Part shown: piece after piece, positions 15,472 to 23,952 of the stretch
Layout: each line of letters begins with the position of its first letter
How positions within the stretch are numbered: the stretch's first letter is position 1
Source of the DNA: CAVPTL01 sp963708725
Lineage (GTDB): Bacteria; Actinomycetota; Thermoleophilia; Gaiellales; JAICJC01
NCBI GenBank assembly: GCA_963708725.1
Contig: CAVPTL010000010.1
Coordinates: 1-64,000 of the forward strand
Direction: 5' to 3'
Length of the DNA: 64,000 bases
Notes under the pieces: model-generated
The model's input: only the letters and a program-made list of their open reading frames with translations
Told to the model about the DNA's origin: nothing
The model's database searches: none
Translations under genes and position numbers: made by a program

Positions 15472-16165
15472 GCGACATCTCCCTGATAATCGCAGGCGCC
15501 GAACTCGTACCCAACCGGCTGGCACCGGCGCTCAGCAACGTCGCGGCCTGCTCGGCCGACCGGATTCCGCCCGAGGCCTTGATCGCGACCGACGCTGGAA
15601 GCGCCGAGCGCATCGTCTCGACCACGGCTGGAGTCGCACCCTCACCCACAAACCCGGTTGAGGTCTTCGCGAAGTCGGCGCCGGCATCGGCCACGATGCC
15701 ACAGGCCGTGATGAGCTGTTGACGCGAGAGTTGCGACGATTCGACGATCACCTTGACGCGGGCATCATCGCGGTCTCCGCGGACGGCTGCGACCACGGCC
15801 TCGACGTCTTTCAGGGCGGCCGACCGGTCGCCGTCGCGCAGCACCTGCCAGCCCATCACCACATCGATCTCCGTCGCTCCGTCCGCGATCGCCTGGCGGG
15901 CCGAACTGACCTTGGCGGCAGTGGAATCCAGCCCGTGGGGAAAACTCGTGACCGTGCACACAGCGACCTGATCGCCCAACCGCCGGGAGGCGCGTGACAC
16001 CCAGTGCGGATAGATGCAGACCGCGGCAAACCCCGCCTCCTCGGCCTCGTCGCAGAGCAGGTCGATGCGGGTGGCGGGTGCCGTGACGTCGAGCAGGGTG
16101 TGGTCGACGGCAGACGCGAAGGTCTCGATGGATAACGGCGGCATCCAGTGCACATCGTAACTCAC
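15458..16165 (-). CDS. deoC: Deoxyribose-phosphate aldolase
   Basis: 235 aa. DeoC cleaves 2-deoxyribose 5-phosphate to acetaldehyde and glyceraldehyde 3-phosphate. The TIM-barrel motifs are present: VDHTLLDVTA near 20, EIDVVMGW near 98-105, KVIVESSQL, the Schiff-base Lys in FAKTSTGF near 169-176, and the partner Lys in IKASGGI near 197. The GTG start overlaps the era stop (GTGA). With cdd two genes upstream it forms a nucleoside-salvage pair around era. Confidence 0.92.
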   Translation of the reverse strand: MSYDVHWMPPLSIETFASAVDHTLLDVTAPATRIDLLCDEAEEAGFAAVCIYPHWVSRASRRLGDQVAVCTVTSFPHGLDSTAAKVSSARQAIADGATEIDVVMGWQVLRDGDRSAALKDVEAVVAAVRGDRDDARVKVIVESSQLSRQQLITACGIVADAGADFAKTSTGFVGEGATPAVVETMRSALPASVAIKASGGIRSAEQAATLLSAGASRLGTSSAPAIIREMSLAVA

Positions 16166-17046
16166 ACGCCGAGGCGGTCGAGCTCCGACGAATCGCGGCG
16201 CCAGTGCTTGCGCACACGCACGGTGAGATCGAGCATCACCCGACGGCCGGTGAGCTCCTCCAGGTAGCGACGAGAATCGGTCCCGATTCGCTTCACCATG
16301 GCACCGCCCTTGCCGACGAGGATCCGCTTCTGGGACTCGGTCTCGCAGATCAGACGCGCGACGATCCGGGTATGGCTTCGCAGCCGCTCGAACTCGAGCA
16401 CCTCCACCGCGATCGCGTGGGGCACCTCCTCCCGCATCTGGCGAAGCGCCGCCTCACGCACGATTTCGGCCGCCCGGTCGTTGTCGTTTTGATCGGACGT
16501 CATCTCGGTGGGAAACAGGATCGGCCCCTCCGGCAGCAGCGAGACGAGATCGGTCAGGAGCGGCTCAACGCCGTCTCCCGTGAGTGCGCTGATCGGGTGC
16601 AGCGAGTGGAACTCGCCGAGATTGGCGGCAGCTGCGATCACCGGCGCGATCTTGGTGGCGCGCAGATCGTCGACCTTGTTGACCACGATCACGCACGGCG
16701 GAGCGCCCGGGCGCAGGACTCGCTCGGCGATGTGCCGATCGCCGCGGCCGATGGCCTCGCGCGCGTTCAGCATCAACACCACCGCGTCGGCGTCGCCGAG
16801 GGTCTCGTCAACGGCGCGCTGCATCCGTTCCGTCAGCCGGTCAAACGGCTTCTGGAAGCCGGGGAGATCGGCCAGGATGAGCTGGTATCCAGGCTGGGAG
16901 ACGACGCCAAGAGCACGTCTGCGAGTTGTCTGTGGCCGGTCGGATACGGCCACCACGTGCTCACCGACCAATCGGTTGACCAGCGTCGATTTGCCGACGT
17001 TTGGACGGCCGGCGAGCGCGACGAATCCCGAGCGGTGCTCGCTCAC
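16162..17046 (-). CDS. era: GTPase Era
   Basis: 294 aa, an essential 16S rRNA-binding GTPase for 30S maturation. G1 GRPNVGKST near 13-21, G3 DLPGFQKP near 58-65, G4 NKVD near 122-125, and a C-terminal KH domain (ILVGKGGAMVKRIG near 240) that binds the 16S 3' end. The GTG at 17046 overlaps the cdd stop (GTGA) and gives the usual Era length. The longer frame upstream only reads through cdd. Confidence 0.93.
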   Translation of the reverse strand: MSEHRSGFVALAGRPNVGKSTLVNRLVGEHVVAVSDRPQTTRRRALGVVSQPGYQLILADLPGFQKPFDRLTERMQRAVDETLGDADAVVLMLNAREAIGRGDRHIAERVLRPGAPPCVIVVNKVDDLRATKIAPVIAAAANLGEFHSLHPISALTGDGVEPLLTDLVSLLPEGPILFPTEMTSDQNDNDRAAEIVREAALRQMREEVPHAIAVEVLEFERLRSHTRIVARLICETESQKRILVGKGGAMVKRIGTDSRRYLEELTGRRVMLDLTVRVRKHWRRDSSELDRLGV

Positions 17047-17432
17047 AGTGCGAACCGCTCGGGCAAGAGCTCTGACAGCAACGCCGCCACGACATGCTCG
17101 CCGCGACGAAAGACCACCACCATCTCGGGCGCAAACTCCGACAGCACCTGGCGGCAGGCTCCACACGGCGGCGCGGGATGGTCGCCGGCGTTGACCGCGA
17201 TCACCTCAAAGCCCGAGCTGCCCGATGCCACCGCCGTGAACGCGGCGACCCGCTCGGCGCAACACGTGAGCCCATACGACGCGTTCTCGACGTTGGCTCC
17301 GGTGATCACGCCACCCCCCGCCACCCGCAGTGCCGCTCCGACCCGGATCCCCGAGTACGGGGCGTGGGCATTTTGGCCGGCGGCTTCGGCCAGCTCATAC
17401 AGCGTCAGCTCGTCGGGCGTGGGAGGCCGCAC
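17043..17432 (-). CDS. cdd: Cytidine deaminase
   Basis: 129 aa, deaminates cytidine and deoxycytidine to uridines. NAHAPYSGIRVGAAL near 19-33 and NVENASYGLTCCAERVA near 45-61 carry the substrate loop and the catalytic CAE; PCGACRQ near 85-91 carries the two zinc cysteines. GTG at 17432 follows the upstream stop by ten bases with AAGG eight bases before it. It sits between the pseudokinase and era, the usual place of cdd in Gram-positive gene order. Confidence 0.92.
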   Translation of the reverse strand: MRPPTPDELTLYELAEAAGQNAHAPYSGIRVGAALRVAGGGVITGANVENASYGLTCCAERVAAFTAVASGSSGFEVIAVNAGDHPAPPCGACRQVLSEFAPEMVVVFRRGEHVVAALLSELLPERFAL

Positions 17433-17442
17433 CGTCGGAACC

Positions 17443-18681
17443 TTACCGGTCAGGAAGGCACGCTCGGGTGGCGCAACACGATCGTGCCTGACCTGTGACC
17501 CGTACCGGTCGTGTGGCCGCCGATGGAAACGACGACCGGGAGCCTGGAAGGCGGCTTGGTGGTCGCGGTCGGTGGAGGAGACACAACCCGCGCCGGAGGC
17601 GTGGGGGGGTGGTGGTGGTGGGCGTCGGAGGCGTGGGCGTCTGGACGATGTGCCGACGGTGGCGATGCTTCGGCTTGTCACGGTGTTGCCTGGGAGCGGA
17701 CGCGTGGTGGCGCCTCGTGAGCACGGGCTTGGGGGTCACGACCTTGACCGCTGGAGGTGCCGGCTTCGCCACATGGCGCGACGGCGGCTTGGTCACCGCG
17801 GCGGTATCGGCCCTGGGAGTCGCAGACGGGCCTACCAACGTCCACGTCTGCCACAACACTCCACACAAAACAACGACCGGAGCGATGCGGATAGCCCACG
17901 ACAGCGGCGGCTTGCCACCGATCGCCGCCCACGATCGCGACTCCCGGCGTGCGACCACGATGGGATTGTCGAACACCCCGCGCACCCCGATTGGCTCGCC
18001 GGTCTCGCGGCTCTCATGGACGGTGCTGGCTGCACCTTCGAGTGCGTCGAGGCACTCGGCGAGCGTCCGAAACCCTTGAGCCAGAGCCCGCGCGACCCAC
18101 TCGCCAAGCTCGTGAGGCAGGTCTGCATCCCACACCGTCGAGGTGTACAGCCGCGCGATCAGTGCTTGTCCCTCGACCTCGGGGCGCAAGAGCGCGGGGG
18201 CGTCGGGACGGCCGAGGAGGGGCAGCTCGAGAAAGGGAGTCGGCCCCGGCCCAACCCCGAAGTCGGACGGCTCTGCGGTGTCAGTCGCAAACCCGGCCAC
18301 TGACACCGCTTCGATCAGACGCCCAAATCCGAGCGCCAGCCGGGCGGCGTCAACGGCACTGGGGTGCCTGATCAGCCGCCACCGCTCCAACGGCATCCCG
18401 AGACTCGGCGGAAGCACGACGAACGGGTGTCCATTGTGGTCGCCAAAATCAAGCACCCCGATCACCCCGGCGGTGCCGATGCCACACCAGCGCGCGACTG
18501 TCTCGGCCAGCTGCTCGTGATCCCACTCGCCCGAGAGAAGCACGATCCGTACCTGGGCGGCCCGGCCGGCGTGGGTGTCGAGCGCATCGACGGGGCCGAA
18601 CGGGCGTGAGCGCAGACTGACAGGGCTGGTGAGATACCGGTCGGCGATGACCTCGGCGGTGGAAGTGACGGGTGCTGACAT
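17443..18681 (-). CDS. Membrane-anchored protein-kinase-like pseudokinase with Pro/Thr-rich tail
   Basis: 412 aa as read. Residues about 10-210 follow the outline of a Ser/Thr kinase (ADRYLTSPVSLRSRPFGPVDA ... GVIGVLDFGDHNGHPFVV), but the glycine loop, the VAVK lysine, HRD and a usable DFG are all missing. One transmembrane helix lies near 260-280 (LSWAIRIAPVVVLCGVLWQT), followed by a Pro/Thr/Lys-rich extracytoplasmic stretch. The last 50 residues, after a seven-C tract (17603-17609), become Arg/Cys-rich and look out of frame. One extra C would give a Pro/Thr/Val-rich tail ending at 17450. The gene takes a slot between dgkA and cdd. AGGG precedes the ATG. Confidence 0.7.
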   Translation of the reverse strand: MSAPVTSTAEVIADRYLTSPVSLRSRPFGPVDALDTHAGRAAQVRIVLLSGEWDHEQLAETVARWCGIGTAGVIGVLDFGDHNGHPFVVLPPSLGMPLERWRLIRHPSAVDAARLALGFGRLIEAVSVAGFATDTAEPSDFGVGPGPTPFLELPLLGRPDAPALLRPEVEGQALIARLYTSTVWDADLPHELGEWVARALAQGFRTLAECLDALEGAASTVHESRETGEPIGVRGVFDNPIVVARRESRSWAAIGGKPPLSWAIRIAPVVVLCGVLWQTWTLVGPSATPRADTAAVTKPPSRHVAKPAPPAVKVVTPKPVLTRRHHASAPRQHRDKPKHRHRRHIVQTPTPPTPTTTTPPRLRRGLCLLHRPRPPSRLPGSRSSFPSAATRPVRVTGQARSCCATRACLPDR

Positions 18682-18752
18682 GCGCCCACCCTACGAGCAG
18701 CCAGCGTCTCGAAACTAGACCAGACCAGTTACAAAGCGGTCACAACTCATAC

Positions 18753-19538
18753 CTATCCGAAGATCTGGAAGATCGCCGCTGTCACCATCGCGCCGAGCAC
18801 CCCGCCGTACACCACTTCCATGGTCGTGTGCACCCCGGCCTCGACCCGCGTCTGTACCACCAGCAACGCCATCACGAAGGCAAGCGTCGAGATCAACACC
18901 TGGTTCGAGCTGCCCTGGGTGACAAACGTGATCGCCGACCAGCCACCAAAAGCGATCGCGGCATGTCCGGAGGGCAGGCCGCCGCGCATCGGGGTGCCAC
19001 GCGCGAAAAACGCCTTGGTCGAGACCACCAGCAGAATCACGACCGCCAACGCGATCACCGTGATGTGCACCGACGAGTTGCGAACGCCCTGGATCGCTCG
19101 CTGGCTGGGTTGCTGGAGGTGGGTGCCGAGCACCAGGTAGGCCACCAGCACGGCCGTTACCGCGGCGACCAGCACCGTCCCGGCAGCGACGTCCTTTGCG
19201 ATTCGAGCGCGCGGGTCAAACGAGCTGGTGGCCACATCGAGCGCCATCTCGACCGCGGTGTTGAACATCTCGGCGACGATCACAAACCCCACCGCCAAGA
19301 TCAACACGAGCATCTCGAGCCGGCTGACTCCGAACACCAGCCCGAGCGGAAGCACGATCAGCGCGGCACCGAAGTGCAACCGCATGTTGCGCTGATTACG
19401 CACCACATGGATGACTCCTTCGAACGCGTAGTTGAAGCTCTGCACCAGGTCACCCGACTCGCGCGCCGCCAGCCGGAAGGGAGCGGCCCGGCGTGCCTTC
19501 TTGACTCGATCCTCTTCGCTACGCAGGCGATACGGCAA
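18753..19538 (-). CDS. Undecaprenol/diacylglycerol kinase fused to PAP2 phosphatase
   Basis: 261 aa. Residues about 25-140 are a DgkA-type lipid kinase: SFNYAFEGV, RNMRLHFGAAL, and EMFNTAVEMALD holding the NTAxE catalytic segment. Residues about 165-255 are a PAP2 phosphatase domain: KAFFARGTP, GLPSGHAAIAF (PSGH) and TRVEAGVHTTMEV (R...H...E, with Glu for the usual Asp). A kinase and a phosphatase for the same kind of lipid on one chain could cycle undecaprenol and its phosphate. TTG at 19538 is supported by AAGGAGG nine bases upstream and overlaps ybeY by 20 bases. dgkA next to ybeY is the usual order. Confidence 0.85.
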   Translation of the reverse strand: MPYRLRSEEDRVKKARRAAPFRLAARESGDLVQSFNYAFEGVIHVVRNQRNMRLHFGAALIVLPLGLVFGVSRLEMLVLILAVGFVIVAEMFNTAVEMALDVATSSFDPRARIAKDVAAGTVLVAAVTAVLVAYLVLGTHLQQPSQRAIQGVRNSSVHITVIALAVVILLVVSTKAFFARGTPMRGGLPSGHAAIAFGGWSAITFVTQGSSNQVLISTLAFVMALLVVQTRVEAGVHTTMEVVYGGVLGAMVTAAIFQIFG

Positions 19539-19947
19539 CGTCGACGACCTCCTTCACCAGTGCATCTTGACGGTCGAGCATGACGCTATCCCCACCCTCG
19601 TGGTCATAGCCGATCAGATGCAGCACCGCATGAACGAGCAGAACGGCCATTGGGGTGCGCTCATCGGCCGCGACCTGGGGGCAGATCACGATGTCGCCGA
19701 GCTGACGGGGCAGCCCCGCCTCGAGATCGTCGCGACCATCGATCGGAAACGAGAGCACGTCGGTCGGCGCCGGCTTGCCGCGGTGGGTCGAGTTCAGCTC
19801 GGCCATCTCGCCGGGTTCGACCAGCGTGACCCCCACCTCGCCGTCATCGAAGCCCTCCGCCGAAAGCGCGGCGCGCACCACCTCAACCGCGGCCGTTTCG
19901 TCGAGCGTCCAGCCGCTGCGATTCTCGACCGCGACTGCGATCGTCAC
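19519..19947 (-). CDS. ybeY: Endoribonuclease YbeY
   Basis: 142 aa, metal-dependent RNase for 16S rRNA 3'-end maturation and ribosome quality control. The zinc motif HAVLHLIGYDHEG (near 105-117) matches HGxLHLxGYDH with Ala for the first Gly. TDVLSFP near 62 is the other conserved block. Overlaps phoH by four bases. Confidence 0.92.
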   Translation of the reverse strand: MTIAVAVENRSGWTLDETAAVEVVRAALSAEGFDDGEVGVTLVEPGEMAELNSTHRGKPAPTDVLSFPIDGRDDLEAGLPRQLGDIVICPQVAADERTPMAVLLVHAVLHLIGYDHEGGDSVMLDRQDALVKEVVDVAVSPA

Positions 19948-20909
19948 TCTGGCCGGTCCCGGCCACTCTGCTCACCGTGAATCTTGTAGGCATTCACGAT
20001 TCGCTGGACGAGCTTGTGACGCACGACGTCGGCATCGGAAAACCGCACGAACGAGATATCCGGAACGCCGTCGAGCACCTTCATGACGTGCACCAGCCCC
20101 GAGCGCTGATCCCTGGGCAGGTCGATCTGGGTGATGTCGCCGGTGACCACGATCTTCGATCCGAATCCCAGCCGGGTCAGGAACATCTGCATCTGCTCGG
20201 GACTCGTGTTCTGGGCCTCGTCGAGGATGATGAATGAGTCGTTCAGGGTGCGGCCTCTCATGAACGCAAGCGGCGCGACTTCAACCATGCCCCGATCCAT
20301 GTACGTCGCCAGCCGTTCGGCATCGAGCATGTCGTGCAGCGCATCGAACAGCGGGCGCAGGTAGGGATCGACCTTCGCCAGCAGATCGCCGGGGAGAAAT
20401 CCCAGCCGCTCCCCCGCCTCGACCGCAGGCCGGGTGAGGATGATCCGCGCCACCTCGCGCTCCTGCAGCGCAGCCACGGCCAGTGCGATTGCCAGGTAGG
20501 TCTTGCCGGTGCCTGCCGGCCCGATCCCGAAGGTGACGGTGTTTGTCCGGATCGCGTCGACGTAGCGCTTCTGGCCGACGGTCTTGGGCGCGACCGTCTG
20601 GCCGCGATGCCGCCACACGACGTCGTGCAGTACCTGCACCGAGCCACCATTTTGGGTCTGGAGCAGGTCGACGACGGCATCAACCGTCTGCGGCGAGACA
20701 TTCACGCCCTCGTTGACCAGCTGCGACAGCTCGTCGACGAGCGTGCGGGCGCGCTCGACCGCGTCATCCTCACCATCCAACGTGAGCTCGTTGCCACGGA
20801 GATATGCCTGCGCTCCCGAGCGGTCGCGCAGGGCGTCCAGCAGCGCGTCTTGCCCGCCCCCGAGTTCGGCGGCCAGCTCGTTCCCAACAGAAACCGTCAA
20901 GCGCCCCAT
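19944..20909 (-). CDS. phoH: PhoH-like ATPase
   Basis: 321 aa. Walker A GIGPAGTGKTYLAIA near 133-147, Walker B FIILDEAQNTSPEQM near 225-239, and the family block MRGRTLNDSFI. An N-terminal KH-like segment (residues 1-70) is typical of the PhoL/YbeZ branch, which works with YbeY in rRNA processing and is encoded next to it here. Confidence 0.92.
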   Translation of the reverse strand: MGRLTVSVGNELAAELGGGQDALLDALRDRSGAQAYLRGNELTLDGEDDAVERARTLVDELSQLVNEGVNVSPQTVDAVVDLLQTQNGGSVQVLHDVVWRHRGQTVAPKTVGQKRYVDAIRTNTVTFGIGPAGTGKTYLAIALAVAALQEREVARIILTRPAVEAGERLGFLPGDLLAKVDPYLRPLFDALHDMLDAERLATYMDRGMVEVAPLAFMRGRTLNDSFIILDEAQNTSPEQMQMFLTRLGFGSKIVVTGDITQIDLPRDQRSGLVHVMKVLDGVPDISFVRFSDADVVRHKLVQRIVNAYKIHGEQSGRDRPE

Positions 20910-20958
20910 GGGGGCATGCTAGTGGCCGCAGCCGTCGTCACGAGTGAGCCGGGCGGGT

Positions 20959-21402
20959 TCAGCCCTGGAGCCGGGCGCGCACCAACGCCGAGGCCGCGCG
21001 GCCGTCGGCCCGCCCGCCCGACGCCGCGGTGACCGCGCCCATCACCCGTCCCATGTCCTTCATCGAGGTCGCCCCGGTCTCGGCAATCGCCGCGTCCACG
21101 GCAGCTTCGAGCTCCTCCTCGGTCATCGCCGCCGGCAGAAACTCGTCGATCACCTCCATCTCGGCCTCTTCTGCCTCAGCTCGGTCGGGACGGCCACCGG
21201 CGCGATAGGCCTCGGCGGCCTCAATCCGTTGCTTGCGCTCGCGCCGCAGCACCGCCTCGGCCGCTTCCTGGGACAGCTCGCCGTTGGCGGAGTCTTTCTC
21301 CGCCCGTTGAAGCGCGGCGATCAGCATCCGCAGCGCGCCCACCCGCTCGCGGTCACCCGCCTTGAGCGCGGTCGTACTCGCAGTCTTGATCTCGTCGATC
21401 AT
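20959..21402 (-). CDS. YqeY/GatB-domain protein
   Basis: 147 aa, all-helical, of the GatB/YqeY family. It resembles the tRNA-binding tail domain of GatB: KAGDRERVGALRMLIAALQ near 17-35, then the conserved DEFLPAAMTEEEL near 86-98 and SMKDMGRVMGAV near 115-126. It often lies between mtaB and phoH. Function is not firmly known; a tRNA-linked role is assumed from the domain. Overlaps mtaB by four bases. Confidence 0.88.
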   Translation of the reverse strand: MIDEIKTASTTALKAGDRERVGALRMLIAALQRAEKDSANGELSQEAAEAVLRRERKQRIEAAEAYRAGGRPDRAEAEEAEMEVIDEFLPAAMTEEELEAAVDAAIAETGATSMKDMGRVMGAVTAASGGRADGRAASALVRARLQG

Positions 21403-22559
21403 GCAATAACCTCCACCATCTCGCCCGGGGCGCCTGCCGCCTCCAGACGAGTGTAGTCAGCGCTGTACCCGCGACCGTCGTGTTCGACCAGCACCAGCTG
21501 TCGAGAGCCGCGCAGGCCGCGGCGATGCCGATCGCCCTGCACGTCCGAAAGGGCCCGCAGCCGCTGCGACCGCGCGGCCTTGGTCGCAGCCGGTATCGGA
21601 TCGTGACCGCCGTCGATGGTGTCGGGCCGGGGTGAGTACCGAAACACGTGCACCTTCGAGAACCCGGCGCAGCGCACCGCCTCGAGCGTGTTCTCAAACG
21701 CCGGCTCGTCCTCAGCGGGGTGGCCGACGATCACATCGGTCGTGAGATTCACCCCATCGACCCGAGTTCGAGCCCGCTGCATCCGATCGAGGAACCCGGC
21801 ACGGTCATAGCGACGCCGCATCGCCCGCAACACCCGGTCGTCGCCCGACTGGAGCGGGACGTGCAGATGCGGGGCCACTCGCGGGTGGGACAACGCCTCC
21901 AGCAGGGCGTCGGTGAGGTGATTGACCTCGATCGACGAGAGCCGCACGCGTTCGATGCCCGCGACGTCAGCGACGGCCACCAGCACGTCGGCCAGTCGCA
22001 TGCCGGCGTCGCGATCGCGGAAACAGCCCAGGTTGATCCCCGTCAGGACGACTTCGCGATGTCCCTGTCCGGCCCGCCGCTCGACCTCACGCAGGATCGC
22101 GGCAGCGGCGCGACTGCGACTCGCCCCGCGGACCGAAGGGATGACGCAGTAGCTGCACGAGAACGAACAGCCGTCCTGGACACGCACGTACGCCCGCGAC
22201 CGGGCGAAGGCCGGCTCAGCTCCGGTGCAGCCCAGCGCGCCCACGGCACCGGCGACGATCTCGGCGGTGTGCTCGAACCGGGCCGAGACCACGGTGACGT
22301 TTGGCGCAACATCATCGAAGGCGCCCTCGAGGTTGGCGGCACAGCCGGTGACGAATACGCGCTCGGCCGATCGCGCCGCCCGGCGCACCGCTTTGCGTGA
22401 CTTCGCCACCGCCTCGGACGTCACGCAGCAGGTGTTCACCACCCGCACAGCGGCCGACTCGGCTTCGGTGTGACCGTCGGCGATCAACCGCTCGCGCACC
22501 GCCTGGGCGTCGGCGAGCGACACCTTGCAACCAAGAAACTCGGTTGCAAACGTGCTCAC
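21399..22559 (-). CDS. mtaB: tRNA t6A37 methylthiotransferase MtaB
   Basis: 386 aa radical-SAM enzyme that makes ms2t6A at tRNA position 37. The N-terminal UPF0004 domain has the conserved FLGCKVSLADAQ (residues 8-19). The radical-SAM cluster motif CSFSCSYCVIP lies near 140-150. The C-terminal part is short for a TRAM domain. Starts at the rsmE stop (ATGA). Confidence 0.9.
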   Translation of the reverse strand: MSTFATEFLGCKVSLADAQAVRERLIADGHTEAESAAVRVVNTCCVTSEAVAKSRKAVRRAARSAERVFVTGCAANLEGAFDDVAPNVTVVSARFEHTAEIVAGAVGALGCTGAEPAFARSRAYVRVQDGCSFSCSYCVIPSVRGASRSRAAAAILREVERRAGQGHREVVLTGINLGCFRDRDAGMRLADVLVAVADVAGIERVRLSSIEVNHLTDALLEALSHPRVAPHLHVPLQSGDDRVLRAMRRRYDRAGFLDRMQRARTRVDGVNLTTDVIVGHPAEDEPAFENTLEAVRCAGFSKVHVFRYSPRPDTIDGGHDPIPAATKAARSQRLRALSDVQGDRHRRGLRGSRQLVLVEHDGRGYSADYTRLEAAGAPGEMVEVIA

Positions 22560-23242
22560 CCCAGAAACCCCATCTCACGCAGCGTGAGAGCTGCGGCCAC
22601 GATCGCGGCGGTCTCGGTACGCAGGACCACCGGCCCAAAGGTCGCCACCGCGACCCCGCGCGAGCGCGCCAGGGCCAGTTCGGCGTCGGAGAATCCGGGC
22701 TCGGGGCCGATCAGCAGGGTTGCGCTGCGGCGACCGACGATCCGATCGGCGAGCCCCCCCGACGCGCCCTCGAGGTTGAGCACCACCGCATCGGGCGAGA
22801 TCACGTCCTCAAACCGTGCCACGCCCAGGATCTTCGGTACCCGCGACTGCTTGGACTGTTTTGCCGCCGCCTCCGCCACCCGCGCCCAGCGCTCCATCCG
22901 CGCCGTCGTGAACGAACCCTTGATCAGATCCGAGCGAAGCGCTCCGATCGCCGAGACTCCCAGCTCGGTCAGTTTCTCGACCGCGGCGTCCGAACGCGCG
23001 CCCGGTTGCGCGATCCACACCGTCACCGCCGGAGCCTTTGCCACCGTCTGCACCTCCTCCATCAAGGTCAGGCCCCGGGCGGAGACCCGCGCCATCCAGA
23101 CGCGGCCGCCCTCGGCCACCTCGCAAGTATCGCCGACCCGCATCCGCAGCACATCCGTCAGGTGGTGCTGATCGCTTTCGGACAACCGCGCGATCCCATC
23201 ATCGACCGCGACGGCGAAGAACCGATAGCGATGCCGGGTCAC
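22556..23242 (-). CDS. rsmE: 16S rRNA m3U1498 methyltransferase RsmE
   Basis: 228 aa, SPOUT-family methyltransferase of ribosomal helix 44. RYRFFAV at the start, KLTELGVSAIGAL near 93-105, LLIGPEPGFSDAEL near 178-191 and LRTETAAIVAA near 207-217 are the conserved blocks (GPEGG reads GPEPG here). GTG at 23242 overlaps the prmA stop. Confidence 0.92.
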   Translation of the reverse strand: MTRHRYRFFAVAVDDGIARLSESDQHHLTDVLRMRVGDTCEVAEGGRVWMARVSARGLTLMEEVQTVAKAPAVTVWIAQPGARSDAAVEKLTELGVSAIGALRSDLIKGSFTTARMERWARVAEAAAKQSKQSRVPKILGVARFEDVISPDAVVLNLEGASGGLADRIVGRRSATLLIGPEPGFSDAELALARSRGVAVATFGPVVLRTETAAIVAAALTLREMGFLG

Positions 23243-23952
23243 GCGCTCCGCACCACTTCGGCGGCCCAGCCATCGACCTCCAGCCGTTCCGCCCCGCCCG
23301 CGGTCTGGGTCTCCAAAAGCCCTGACACAATCACGGCCGGGGGCAGATCTGCGCGCTCGAGCAGGCGCTCGATCAGGTCGAGTTGCAGGTTGGCCACCCA
23401 CAGCTCGGCGGGGGGCAGCGGATCGGCCAGCACGTCGGCCCTCGCGACGGTGACGCTGACCCCGTTTCGCTCGGCGTTCTCGCCGGTTGCAATCACCGCC
23501 AGCGGGTCGAGATCAAACGCGCGGGCCGAGTCGAACCCGAGCTTCAGCGCGGCGATCGAGAGCACTCCCGATCCACAGCCGAGGTCGAGGATTGGCTGAG
23601 GCTCGAACCGTTGCAGCAGCCCGAGCGCGGCCCGGGTCGATGGATGGGCACCCGTGCCGAACGCCGAGCCCGGGTCGATCACGACCGCGATCTGCTCAGG
23701 CTCGAACCACGGCGGCCCGATCCACAGGGCTCCCACGCGTACCGGGCGATGGTGCTCTCGCCAGCGAGTCTCCCAGCCGTCGGCCACCTCCTCGGCCGTC
23801 ATCCCCTCCGCCGGCGCCCGATCGGCGTAGCCCGAGAGCCACATACCATCGGCCCGATCCTCCTGCTCGACCCCTTGAGGAAACCATTCGAGCATCTGAA
23901 GAAGGGTGGCGTCGGCCCGATCGGGCTCGACTCGCAGCGAGTACCGCCTCAC
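23239..23952 (-). CDS. prmA: Ribosomal protein L11 methyltransferase PrmA
   Basis: 237 aa, somewhat shorter than the roughly 290 aa E. coli enzyme because the N-terminal L11-recognition domain is compact. DPGSAFGTGAHPST near 93-106 is the PrmA signature and LDLGCGSGVLS near 119-129 the SAM-binding motif I. GTG at 23952 overlaps the dnaJ stop (GTGA). In the usual dnaJ-prmA-rsmE order. Confidence 0.92.
   Translation of the reverse strand: MRRYSLRVEPDRADATLLQMLEWFPQGVEQEDRADGMWLSGYADRAPAEGMTAEEVADGWETRWREHHRPVRVGALWIGPPWFEPEQIAVVIDPGSAFGTGAHPSTRAALGLLQRFEPQPILDLGCGSGVLSIAALKLGFDSARAFDLDPLAVIATGENAERNGVSVTVARADVLADPLPPAELWVANLQLDLIERLLERADLPPAVIVSGLLETQTAGGAERLEVDGWAAEVVRSA

Noticed and set aside
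16162..17166. Longer Era and Cdd frames (starting 17166 and 17681)
   Set aside because: The extensions read through neighbouring genes out of frame; the chosen starts make GTGA overlaps or correct gene spacing and family length.
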